64,000 bases of DNA from Clitopilus passeckerianus. Lineage: Eukaryota > Basidiomycota > Agaricomycetes > Agaricales > Entolomataceae. Location: assembly GCA_944990035.1 (NCBI GenBank), contig CALYLX010000136.1:1-64000 (forward strand), in the 5' to 3' direction. Under the pieces are notes generated by a model. That model was not told the DNA's origin. It saw only the letters and a program-made list of their open reading frames with translations, and did no database searches. The stretch's first letter is position 1; every line of letters starts with the position of its first letter. Below are positions 1 to 10,311 of the stretch, piece after piece. The translations under genes and the position numbers were made by a program.

Positions 1-665
1 TTGAAGCACCCGCCCGGCCTTTCAGACGCATGTCCTATGTCGAGGCTATTGCCTGGTTGAACGAGCATGGCATTCAACCCCCGCTGAAGATGCCGAGGGC
101 AATGTCATCAAAGACGAAGCTGGCCAAGTGAAGTTGGTGGATCATCAAGTTGGAGACGATATCGCCGAGGCTGCAGAGAGGCAGATGACCGATATAATCG
201 GCACGCCAGTCTTCCTTCACGGTTTCCCCGCTGAGCTGAAGGCATTCTACATGAAGAAGATCCCAGGAGAGGGAGGCAAGCATATGTTCACTGAGAGTTG
301 CGATTTGTTGATGCCCAACGTCGGAGAGATTGTCGGTAAGTGGCTTTTGGGGTGGTTGGAGCGAAAGGAACTTATTGTTGATGATAGGTGGATCGATGAG
401 GATTGCCGACATGGAAGAGTTGATTGCTGCCTATAAACGCGAAGGTATCGATCCTGAGCCTTACTACTGGTTCACCGATCAGCGCAAGTATGGTACTTGT
501 GAACACGGGGGATACGGTCTGGGTGTTGAGGTAATTTATTTTATGTTTTTGTGAAGAATATCTTACCAACGGTCATTCTAGCGGTTCCTTGCTTGGCTTG
601 CTGATAGGTATACAGTTCGGGAATGCTGCTTGTACCCAAGGTGGCCTGGCCGCGCTACTCCCTGA
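1..665 (+). CDS. DED81: Asparaginyl-tRNA synthetase, cytosolic, C-terminal part (5' end outside window)
   Basis: Class IIb aminoacyl-tRNA synthetase that charges tRNA-Asn in the cytosol. Visible are the catalytic-core stretches [14 protein letters not shown] and [20 protein letters not shown], then motif 3 (GLGVERFLAWL) and the usual C-terminal ending [10 protein letters not shown]. Introns at 336-387 and 531-581 (GT-AG, 52 and 51 nt) join the exons in frame; the stop is TGA at 663-665. The reading frame breaks once at the C run 78-82: upstream the frame reads ...[12 protein letters not shown], downstream ...[15 protein letters not shown], and one extra C would join them. No intron fits, so I take this as a one-base sequence error. 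Identity is secure; the N-terminal half is not in the window. It converges with DPH5, with 73 bp between stops. Confidence 0.93.
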
Positions 666-738
666 TCTGTATAGCGGTTCATGTTATTATTAAATAGCTT
701 TCGTTGGTCTTGTGGAATAGATATCGTTATTTGTTCTA

Positions 739-1817
739 TTAGCTGTCAAGCGAACATCCGTAGACCTCCTGAGCTACCCTTCGCCAGTTTGCCTTGTTCA
801 CAGCGTACTCTCCTGCATAATCCACCTCTAAATGATGCAGGCGTTTTCCAACGATGATCAGACTGTGTAGAGGCGCTCCGTACGCCTCTGCTGGTTGTGA
901 GTAGCTCATTGAGTGTTCCAGAGACTATCCTCTCATGCTCGTCCCCACCTCCTACACGAGAAAGCGCTACAGCCAGCGTTTTGTCGGGATCAAGGATTCC
1001 AGTCAATCTGAGTGACTCGACCTCGACAAGTTGACTGACAGCAAGAGGTATCGACATGTAGCGAGGAGGCTCATAGATTTTACGACCCCTGCAATCAAGG
1101 TCAAAACTGTAGGCGCTGAAGAGGAGCCTGGACGTCATACCTTGCAAGGTTCTCTTCACTTTGCTCCTTCACCTTGATGTCGAGTAGAATGAGGGTATGC
1201 AGGCCAAGATCGACGTTCTCCTTGACTCTGTCGTAAAAACTATCTGGTTTCCAGGTCTCTGTGAAGAAGACAAGGGAGACTGTTTGTCCGAAGTTGTAGA
1301 GCTGAAGTCCACTGGCGCCAACTGCGTTCATAATCGAGGCATTGTGAACCACTCGGACGGGGATATTTAGGGCTCTAGCTCGTAGAATAATGTCGGAGTG
1401 AGTAGTTGCGCTGTCAATCCATGAGATAAAGCTAAATTTCCAGTTAAATCGCCCCGTACCCGAACGGATCACCAACAACAAGGAGGAGACATCTTCCTTG
1501 TCGGCGTTGTGCAAGATTTCGTCGCTTTGGGTCTCAACCATATCACGATCTGCTAGGATGACCTCTTTTTCATACAAGGCTTCCTTCGAAATGGTTATTG
1601 TATATCTCTTTTATACGACAATTCACTCACCAAGCGCTCCTTCTGAACCATGAGTATGCTGGTGTAGGCTTCTAGGTATACCCTGGAGGATGACTTGATA
1701 GCCTAGGAAATACTCAGCATCGTCGTTCATGCCTCGATTATCATCATCTCATACTTCCAGACCCCGAAGGGTGACATCCTTCTCGTCGCAAAGCCCCAGC
1801 CCGATGATGAAGAACAT
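739..1817 (-). CDS. DPH5: Diphthine methyl ester synthase (diphthamide biosynthesis methyltransferase)
   Basis: SAM-dependent methyltransferase of diphthamide synthesis, which modifies the histidine of translation elongation factor 2. Starts at ATG 1815-1817 ([21 protein letters not shown], with the G-L-G-L-x-D/N motif of the family). Five exons: 1755-1817, 1631-1702, 1460-1583, 1141-1410, 739-1088. Family blocks seen: [64 protein letters not shown] and a [13 protein letters not shown] C-terminus. Two frame breaks: near 1481-1489 (before LVVGDPFG, one base missing) and near 892-897 (between NELLT and [11 protein letters not shown], one extra or two missing). Each break joins two frames that both match the family, so sequence error is likelier than decay. 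The stop TAA is at 739-741. Confidence 0.9.
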
Positions 1818-2060
1818 GGTGAGCAATCGGAGAAAACTTTGATATTGCACTGATAAGATTAGATTCCGCAAAACGGCGGGGTCTCGCCGCTCGCCACCAC
1901 TGTGACTCGTGGTTTGATGACTGTCGGTGTTGTCGGTGAATAATCTCAGCATTCCCCTGCCATTGGCGAATGTCAGGAGCCTGGCAAATGTGCGAGGACC
2001 GGACCTCTAATATAAAGCCCGCAGGCGTCGTCAAGAGCGGTTCAATGTAGGTCGTTTCCC

Positions 2061-3838
2061 ATGATTCGTCTGCCTTCTCGGTCGAGGTATATTTCTTACA
2101 GAACCTACCACGACCTTCCGCTCGACTTGCTCTCGCCGATTCTCTCTCAGCTCTCGGATCGCAGAGATTGGCATGCATGTGCACTTGTCAGCAGTGCCTT
2201 CAACAAAGCTGCCACTCCGCTATTGTACAGGAAGCTTGATTCAAGGATCATTTCCAAGGTAACTTGACTGTTTCCCCGACCATTTCTTGTCTCGTGCCCT
2301 TCATATGGCGACACATCTCTGTTCGTCAAGACAGCCTAGCCATCTATTTGGGACTTTTGCCTCATAAAACTGATGTTCTGACATGTTGCACTTTTTAGTC
2401 TGTCATTCACCATCCTTCTGCAACTTTGCTTAAACGCCCAGAACTAGCTTTACATGTTCGTCGGGTAACGGAAACAGGTTTGTTTATCATTTTATCTGCT
2501 CTCAAGGCGATCCAACTTTGTATTAGGCGCCATTCATAGGAAACATCCTCCGATACGCGCATATAACGCAGGACACCCTCAAAGCCCTCTCGCTTTGCAA
2601 GTACCTCGAATCAATCACTTGGATAGATGACGATGCGACGACCGACTGTGTTTTACTCTCTATGATCGAAGTCGTCCGCGAACATCCACTACGCGAAGTG
2701 ATCATTCGGACGCATAGTGATCTAGGTGTCAACGTCTGGAAAGAGCTCAACACACTAACGGGTCTCCGCAAGATATCCGTCTGGTGCATGGAAGGACCAC
2801 CCCGCGTCCTTCAAGGATGGTCTGAGACGTTAGGTGCTACTCTAACGCATCTCGAATTGGGTGTCAGTGTCCACTTATACCCCTGTATTGAGCGTACGTT
2901 TCTCATTTTATCGCTTAAATGAATATAGCGGTGTGCAGGTGTCCCACCGACAATCCTCATTTCAGTGCTGTCCCAGCTTCCCAAGCTCACGGACCTTCGA
3001 CTCAAAGGAGCGCCTGCAGTGACTATTCCAACTATCCTCAGCCACCTGAAGGACCTCAAGTCCCTAGATACCGAATATCCGGGAGGATATTATCGAGAGA
3101 CGCGACGAGATGACTGGCGGCCGGAATCGCTGCCCATTCTTCAACACCTTACAATTCGCGCGAGTTCAATCGATAGCTCTGGGCCTCAAAAGCTCTGGGG
3201 TTGGATCCTGGATCTGCCTCGGGCGGGTCTGGAGACGTTGCGGTTACATGCTTACACGACATCAATGAATCCAGGCCATACTGGTCTACCTCGACCCTTC
3301 ATCATGCGGATGGCCCGCGTTCACGGCGAGACTCTTAAACATTACATATTAGGAGACGTTGAGCTGACGCTGAACGACATCGAGTGCGTCTGCTCGCTGT
3401 TCCCGAAGCTGGAGAGTTTGGTATGCTGCAGCACAATTCCTGACATCGTGAGCCACCCTTAGGCACTCTTCAAAGTCTTCTGCTGACCATCCGGGCGTAC
3501 TAGGAATGTCTCTCGGAGGCCATTGCACATGGAAGTAATCTACAGACGCTCAGGTTGCAGGCAAACTGGTTCCCCAGTGACCCTTTCGCCAAACGATCAG
3601 CAACGTTCACGCTTGAGCATGCTCGGAAGCTCATGCTTCGAAGTGAGAATTCGCAGTTGCGGCTTGTTGGTGTCGGGCGAAGTGTATATTCAGTGAGTGG
3701 ATGGTCTGCAAACCCTCTGATTCAATCTAGTGAACCATTTTCTAGGGCAAGTGGGTTCTCGAGGAGAAATCCGACGAAGAACGTTGCTTGAAGTTCCATG
3801 TCAACGCCGATGTCCCCGAAGACAGGTGGAAGACGTAA
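2061..3838 (+). CDS. F-box protein with leucine-rich-like C-terminal region
   Basis: Probable substrate adaptor of an SCF ubiquitin ligase. An F-box-like segment lies at the N-terminus (about residues 15-60: LPLDLLSPILSQLSDRRDW...LYRKL), followed by irregular leucine-rich segments (LPKLTDLRLKG, LKDLKSLDTEYPGG, AGLETLRLHAYT, FPKLESLVC). Six exons join in frame with 46-65 nt introns; the last joins GRSVYS to GKWVLEEKSD and ends KFHVNADVPEDRWKT at TAA 3836-3838. No frame break is needed. The gene is divergent from DPH5 (243 bp between start codons). F-box/LRR proteins of this shape form large, fast-changing families in Agaricomycetes; the target cannot be inferred. Confidence 0.8.
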
Positions 3839-4092
3839 AATCTTGGGGCAGGAATAGCAGGAGGTTATTGAGGTCATTAGTGATGCTTAAATGCCCTCGA
3901 TGGCTCCTATATTCAGGTTGTAAAATAGAAATCTAGTAGCATCCTGTACCTCTGCAAACGTGGTGTTCACAATCCGGCATGCGTCTAAGAAGCAGCAGTT
4001 TGAACGGTTGAATCAGTTTATCGGGAAGGACGGTCTACATACCATTATCCCAACCGAGTTCTTCATCGTGGAGAGAAAAGAGTGTGTCATCC

Positions 4093-4704
4093 TCACTGTC
4101 CACGCCCTCGGCCTCTGCCTCCTCGCATTGGGCCACCACGACCACCACGACCTCCTAACAATATTGTATATTAGCTTATTCCTTTAGAGGCAGTTGGAAT
4201 GGTACATGCCTCTTGTTGGCGCTCCCCTTCCACCACGGCCACCTCCTCCCATACCTCCACGTACACCTCTACCTGCATCTCTTGCTCTATGCTGCTCATC
4301 TTTTACAACATCGAGTAGGTTGTCCGGCACTCGTAGATATTTGATCTGATATTTGAACATTCCATTGAGACCAGAGGATAGAATCTGTGAACCTTTACCC
4401 ACCGTGCTTCCCCGGATGTAACATTCCTTCAGTTTCCAAAATCTTTCACCGTCTGACGAGGTTTGATATACCTCGCGGAGAGTGATGTTCATGAAGTTGT
4501 CGCAGTTTACAAGGTGACCATTGAATGTTTCTCCGTTTTTGAGCTCGACCAACTGGATCATGGCTGCGCTGAGCGTTTAGATGAACGATCGAACAAGATT
4601 TGACCTTACCATGGGCTTGTTTTGGGCTGCATTGAGAAGTGATAGTGGTAGCTGTAGCACTAAGAGTCAGCAAGGAGGGTATTTGAGCAGAAATGGCTCA
4701 CCAT
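4093..4704 (-). CDS. LSM4: U6 snRNA-associated Sm-like protein LSm4
   Basis: Subunit of the Lsm1-7 (mRNA decay) and Lsm2-8 (U6 snRNA) rings. Exons 4702-4704 (the ATG alone), 4610-4651, 4210-4552 and 4093-4154 give about 149 residues. Sm1 is seen in [20 protein letters not shown] and MNITLREV, Sm2 in [14 protein letters not shown]; the tail is Gly/Arg-rich, as in LSm4 of other eukaryotes. Compared with human LSm4 there is an insertion of roughly 20 residues after the Sm2 strand ([16 protein letters not shown]). The last intron (4155-4209) starts with GC; using it gives a GGRGG...RGRGQ tail that fits the family, while reading through gives an odd GMYHSNCL ending. Confidence 0.92.
4155..4209 (-). 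other. GC-AG intron, LSM4 intron 3
   Basis: On the minus strand the intron begins GCATGT and ends TTAG, is 55 nt long like its neighbours, and has a branch-site-like GCTAAT about 18 nt before the AG. Splicing phase 1 to phase 1 joins ...APTRG to GRGGRGG. The nearby GT (GTACCA, 3 nt downstream) would give the wrong phase and lose the RG-rich tail. A one-base indel near the junction is the competing explanation. Confidence 0.65.
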
Positions 4705-5281
4705 GGTGGCCGCAAGGACAATCCAGTTGACTCTGAATGGAGGTCAATGGTCAAGGATCCCTTGAAGCGCGTCTGTGGCTGTACACGAGTATCCCCTGGA
4801 GCCAACCATGATTTTACTCAACGACTTCCATCGAAATTGGTAGTTCTGTTGTAAATGCGCCAGGTAGCGATGCATCCATTACAAGGTGAGTTTCTCAAGT
4901 ATTTCTCATGGGACGCAACCTTGAAAACTTTTCTGCAAGCTAAGCTGATTATACGAAACGTTCTGCCTGCGGCACCGCGGCAACCACGCCGTAGCCCAGT
5001 AATTTCCAGACTTCCAGCGAGCTGCGATCAACATTTTTGCTGCTATTGCTCTTTGTGGCGCTACGAACTACGCTTTGCTATTCATTGCCATGCCCAGCAA
5101 TCAGTTGAGCGTCCCGGACGTTGTTTGGCACCAACCTTCTCGACAAAGGATGCGAATCCGCTCCAACCCTCGGCTGCGGCAGGGTTGTGCGTATTTCAGT
5201 CACGGCTGAGGAAGAACGAATAAAAAGACGAACCCTTGCTCTTCGACATTCACATCCCCCTCACTCGCTTTTCTTCTGAAG
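4705..5281. promoter_or_regulatory. Divergent intergenic region, LSM4 / first carboxylesterase
   Basis: 577 bp between the two start codons. A TATA-like AATAAAAAG lies about 60 bp before the esterase ATG. A 122-codon open frame at 4855-5223 has no recognisable domain and is treated as chance. No other element is evident. Confidence 0.4.
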
Positions 5282-7331
5282 ATGAAGCCCCTTTTGGCAC
5301 TTGCTCTTCTGGCATTGGGTGGTACCGCCCAGGACCATGGCTTGACTGTAACAACCCAACAGGGTGACGTGGTTGGGACGCAAACCTCTTCCGGGGTTCG
5401 ACAATTCCTAGGGATTCCCTATGCTGTTGCTGGAAGATGGGATGCCCCTGGACCACCTCCAAAACACACTAAACCATTCAATGCATTCAACTTCAGTAAC
5501 TCCTGCCCAGAACGCATTGGGCCTCTTGACATCGCGTTTGCCAATGTGACGGGCAACAACAAAGAAGTCATTCCCCCGAGGGAGAAGATTGTTTGACCAT
5601 CAATGTCTGGGCTCCTTCAGCCAATCGTACTCAGGGCGGAGCAGTCTTGCTCTGGATATATGGCGGCGGGTTCTCGTCGGGCACGGTATGAATGCTCCAT
5701 CCCCGGTCGCTCCAAATTAACCAAAAGCTTGCTGCAGAGCAATAGTTTCATCTACGACGGTTCAAAGCTTGTCAAGAATTTCGATGACATCCTCGTTGTT
5801 AGCTTCAACTACCGAACGAACATTCTTGGCCAGCCCAATGCACCCCAGCTCATCAGCGCCACCAAATCCCAGAACTTCGGATTTCTTGACATAGACGCTG
5901 CCGTACAGTGGGTCTATGACAACATTGCATCCTTCGGCGGAAATCCGGAGCGAATCACCCTCTTTGGAGAGAGTGCTGGCGGTGTGGCTGTTGACGCGTA
6001 CGCCTATATGCACCCTGGCGATCGTAGAATCAAAGGTATCCTCGTGTATTGTATGTATGCACACAAAATGCTAATATTTGTTGGGCAGGTCTCATTCAAA
6101 TGTCGGGAAAGTGAGTTTAAGTTTAACTCATGGTGAAACTTCATCTGATCGAGATTTTAAGCCTTGGTGCTGGATGGCCTGCTACCACAGGTCCTACTCC
6201 TGCAAATGTGACCTTTGACCCCAAACCATGGAACACAGTGGCGAATGCTGCCGGTTGCGGAACAGGTAGGGCCATTCTCTATGTTACGCTGTATGATGAC
6301 TCATGAATTTGTAGTGTCTGACGACGCTCAGCTTGCCTGTATGAAGGACAAACCCTTCAAGACTTTGGTTCAAGCTCAATTGGATACCAATACCACTCTG
6401 GCTCCTCTCGTCGATGGTTTGTCCGTGTTCTGGCATCCATGATTTGTTGGCTAATTTGGTCCCAAAAGATATAACAATCTTCCCTGATGCTGGTGTTCGA
6501 GCTGCCAGTGGCAAGTTTTTGCGGGTCCCTCTTTTGGCAGGCACAACTGCAAACGAAGAGGACGTCATTATCGCCGCAGCGCAGGTCGCTGCTCTTGGAT
6601 ATACTCTTCCCTTTGTGACTGAGGTTTTTTCGGATATTGTGACCCAGGTGAGCTGGTCCCAGTTGATTGCTTTGTGACGCTTCATTGTATTGACTTGGAT
6701 GTGAGATTGCTTTTATCTGCCCCACACAGCAGGCTGTTGGGAATCGCCTCAATCTGAACATCCCAACCTGGAAGTATCTCTACGAAGGTAACCAGATTCA
6801 CACACACTCCTTTGTCGGAGCCTCACCGTTTCTTCAGGCGTCTTCAAAGACATCTCCCCCCATCCCGATCTTCGAGCCTATCACACTTCAGAACTTCCCG
6901 TTCTGTTCGGTGCTTTGTACCCAAACGCGCCCCAAGTGGAGAAGAACCTCTCCAAGTATGTCCAAGGCGCTTGGGTAGCCTTTGCTCGTGACCCTCACAA
7001 CGGACTTCTGGAATACGGATGGCCACAATACGACCCGAAGACGGACAGTCTTGCGAGGCTTGGAGGCTTTTATAACGCCAGTGGTGCAAGCTTCTCTCGG
7101 GGAGAGTTGCTTGACGATGCTTGCAAGGATCCGCAGGGTTTGGCTGATCTTCTGGGCAAGGTCTCGGGATATCTCCCAGGAGGTCCTTTCTTTACTTGGG
7201 TTTGGGCTTTGACCAGGTTAGTAGGTATTACATTTACAGATGCTGTAACCCGTTTCTTTATTGATAATGCGCCGGCAAATATATTGTGTCCTATTCTCTC
7301 CCCTGAACATTTGCTGGGTCTGCTAGAATAG
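5282..7331 (+). CDS. Secreted type-B carboxylesterase/lipase, copy 1 of 3
   Basis: Alpha/beta-hydrolase of the carboxylesterase type-B (COesterase) family, predicted secreted: [17 protein letters not shown] is a signal peptide. Seen in order: [12 protein letters not shown] near the N-terminus; oxyanion-hole region IYGGGFSSG; nucleophile elbow FGESAGG (Ser); candidate catalytic Glu in TTANEEDV; candidate catalytic His in [12 protein letters not shown]; then [22 protein letters not shown]. About nine short introns, several at positions shared with copies 2 and 3. One frame break at the C5 run 5573-5577, between VIPP and [12 protein letters not shown]; one more C restores it. The C-terminus after PGGPFF is hydrophobic and unlike the short endings of the other copies, so its last 40 residues are uncertain. 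Substrate unknown (lipids, sterol esters or aromatic esters are all possible). Confidence 0.85.
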
Positions 7332-7831
7332 GTACCAATCTTGAGTCCGTGAATCATGGAAAATGCACTTTAACTCCACTCATGAGGAACAGAGGAGCTA
7401 TGACGAGATGTCAAGCATTTAGACCAAGTTGAGGTGAGGCCAAGGCCGTTTCACCTTGCAAGACCGTTTACGTAAGCACATGCTGCAGAAAATCGTGGAC
7501 TCCTTGAAGTTCGAACGTTCAACGTTCAGAACCTGTGACGCTCGACTATTGGACGAAATAAAGGAGCCTCAGTACTCAGTTCTTGCCGACACTTTAACTT
7601 AAATGCTGGAATGACGGTCTTCGGCTCCCTTGCTATCACAGTACTTCAAACCTTCTCTTGTAGCCCAAGGATCGGCGCTGTACTTGGAGTGACCCCTTCA
7701 TTTGGTATGCATCTGACGCCCCTCCGCGAACGTCGATAAATCGCTTTAACTTCTGTATGCTGTGCTCCATGAGCGGGTATCTTTATAAGGCTCAAGCGGA
7801 TGATAACGCGTCAAGTCGCCCTTTCACTGGG
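7332..7831. other. Intergenic, esterase 1 to esterase 2
   Basis: About 500 bp with no coding sequence recognised. It should hold the 3' UTR of copy 1 and the promoter of copy 2. An in-frame ATG at 7757 upstream of the chosen start would put 25 non-signal residues before the signal peptide and is less likely. Confidence 0.4.
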
Positions 7832-9793
7832 ATGTGGTTTCGACAGGCTATCCCGTTTATTTTCTTATTACTCTCGGCTCAAGCTCAAAACAATGACCTA
7901 GCCGTCGGAACATCTCAAGGAGAAGTCATTGGGATTAATGTCTCTCCAGGGGTTCGACGATTCCTAGGAATACCATATGCAGTTGCTGGGCGATGGGAGG
8001 CACCTCAATTGCCTCCCAACCGTCCAACCACTTTTCAGGCATTGAACTTCGGAAATACCTGTCCCCAAGCTAGCATTCCGGTACTTGATCAATTATTGGA
8101 TTTCGGAGGCGATGACGACACGAATGTCACTGAAGCCGAGGACTGCCTAAGTATCAACATATGGGCGCCAAGCATGGACAGGAAGCAGAAAACGACGGTT
8201 ATGGTTTTCATGTACGGGGGCGGGTTTTTGATAGGCACGGTACGTGTTCTACCCGCCAATCGAAAGTTGCTTGTCCTAACGGTTGAGATAGAGCTCTACT
8301 TCAATATACAATGGGCAATACCTCGTCCAGAAACATGATGACATAGCAGTTGTTAGCTTCAACTACCGGCTCTCCGTCTTCGGTCAACCGAATGCTCCTC
8401 AATTCTTCAATGGGACGCAGGCACAAAATTTCGGCCTCCTCGACACTAATGCTGCAATACAATGGGTTTATGATAATATCGCTGCTTTTGGCGGAGACCC
8501 CGAACGCATCATACTCTTCGGCGAAAGTGCAGGAGCAATTGCAATCGATGCATATAGTTATGCATATCCGGAGGATAGAAGAGTGAAAGGTACGTAAAGG
8601 CCAATTTCTCTTGTAATGGCTTGAACTGACGTGGGTTATTCAAGGCATCATCATGCAGTCCGGAAAGTAGGCAAAACCCCTTTGCCTCTCTCTTCATATC
8701 TGACAGGCCCAGCTTGCTTACACCTGGCGTGACCGGCGCCTACAGTATCGACGGAAATAGCACTTTCGACCCCAGCTTATGGACCACAATGGCTCACGCA
8801 GTTGGTTGCAGTAATGACAATGGTTAGTTCCGTCTCCTTCGACTAGGAGCAAACACTTACTGACTAGAATGACTTCTGGTCAGTGACAGAATCCACCCAG
8901 CTAGAGTGCGCGAAGAAGGTCCCTTGGAAAGACCTCAACGCGGCCGTCACTGCCAATAATCTTACCTTTGTGCCGGTTGCAGATGGTCAGTTCCCTTTCC
9001 CCAGTTGTACAATTTACCCGTCTAATCTGCTCGCAGGTGTCACTATCTTCAATGACACTGCTAGCCGAGCGAAAGCTGGAAACTTCCTTCGTGTCCCTAC
9101 ATTATCTGGAACCAACAAGAATGAAGCAGACCTGCATATAGTCAGCTCCGAGCTCTTGGCCTTGAACAAGACCATACCTTACCTGACTGAGCTATTGGCT
9201 GATGCCACTACGTTGGTAGGTAGTTTATTTGACAATGTTTTCGCCTACGATGGATGACATCTCCTGTCAGCTCTTATTCGTGTGCCCTGATAGTCAAACA
9301 GTCGCGGACCGACTTGCGGCTGGAGTCCCTACCTGGAGATATCGCTACGATGGTAAATGGAGTCGATGCCTTACTTTGTCGGTTGCGAGATTGACATCCA
9401 ATGCTTATAGCCGTCTTCCGGGATATATCCACCCATCCAGGCCTCAGAGCATTCCACGGTTCCGAACTTCCAATCATTTTCGATACCTACAATAGAACCA
9501 TCGCCTCCAAAGCCGAAGGTATTCTCGCCAATTACGTGCAAGGGGCATGGATAGGGTTTGCCCGGGATCCAGCCAATGGCCTCTCAAATTATGGATGGCC
9601 TCTGTACAACCCAAATGCCACCACTGTTGCTCAGATAGGTGGTTACTACAACGAGACAGGTGTGTCGTTCATCTTAGGCGAAGATCTGGACGACACTTGT
9701 GGCTCCCAGGATATATTAGGGCAGACCATAGGACAGTTGGGTGCCTTGCTAGGACCGGGAGGCAGTTCAGTGCTCATACCAGGCTCGGGTTGA
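7832..9793 (+). CDS. Secreted type-B carboxylesterase/lipase, copy 2 of 3
   Basis: Same family as its two neighbours and the only one of the three with no frame break. The start at 7832 is chosen because MWFRQAIPFIFLLLSAQAQ is then a clean signal peptide. Key sites: [21 protein letters not shown] (oxyanion region), FGESAGA (nucleophile Ser), NKNEAD (candidate Glu), AFHGSELPIIF (candidate His), ANYVQGAWIGFARDPANGL. Ends in LIPGSG at TGA 9791-9793. Exon junctions such as ...VAD/GVTIF and ...YRYD/AVFRD match those of copies 1 and 3. Many N-x-S/T sites fit a secreted glycoprotein. Useful as the in-window template for the other two copies. Confidence 0.9.
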
Positions 9794-10311
9794 TCTAATT
9801 TCTAACTGATTACTTCTGCACTTTCCTGTATTCGTCCCTCTTCTATTTGCAATAAAGTACATTGGGTGGACCTAGAAATTTCTAGTTCCGCCAACACCTT
9901 CTAGTAGTAACACGTGTGAGAAGAGCCACCTTCTGACACCAGGCGGAGCACAGCAGCGCATAGCTCGTACTGTATAGGCCCCACTACCAATAGGATTGGC
10001 TACCAGTGATAAAGATCATTTTTCCGAGCGAACCGCTATCAGCAATGGAGATTTGATTCACAACACCCATTCAGACGACACCCATTCAGACGGCGCCCAA
10101 CGGCATGGCACATCGGACAAGCAATGCACTCTCGGGATTAACCAAGTATTTCGAGCCTGGCCTTCTGGATAGATCAGTTAATTCATCCCACCGCCTTCTG
10201 CCGTACCGTTCGACGACCAAGGAGCCAAACAATGGCACCACCTCATGTATGAGTTTATGTCCATATATTTGATACGTTCTGGACTCAATTCATTGTCATA
10301 TCTCGTCGACA
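9794..10311. other. Intergenic, esterase 2 to esterase 3
   Basis: 518 bp with no gene recognised. AATAAA at about 9850 may be the polyadenylation signal of copy 2. Contains the 15-bp tandem duplication at 10063-10092. Confidence 0.4.
10063..10092. repeat. Perfect tandem duplication of 15 bp
   Basis: ACACCCATTCAGACG occurs twice head to tail (10063-10077, 10078-10092), about 220 bp before the copy 3 esterase ATG. It may be a simple duplication in the promoter; no known factor site is recognised. Confidence 0.9.

Noticed and set aside
1744..2184. 146-codon minus-strand frame over the DPH5/F-box promoter
   Set aside because: It overlaps DPH5 exon 1 in another frame and the F-box exon 1 in antisense; no domain.
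4855..5223. 122-codon plus-strand frame before esterase copy 1
   Set aside because: No domain or conserved look; lies in the shared promoter region.
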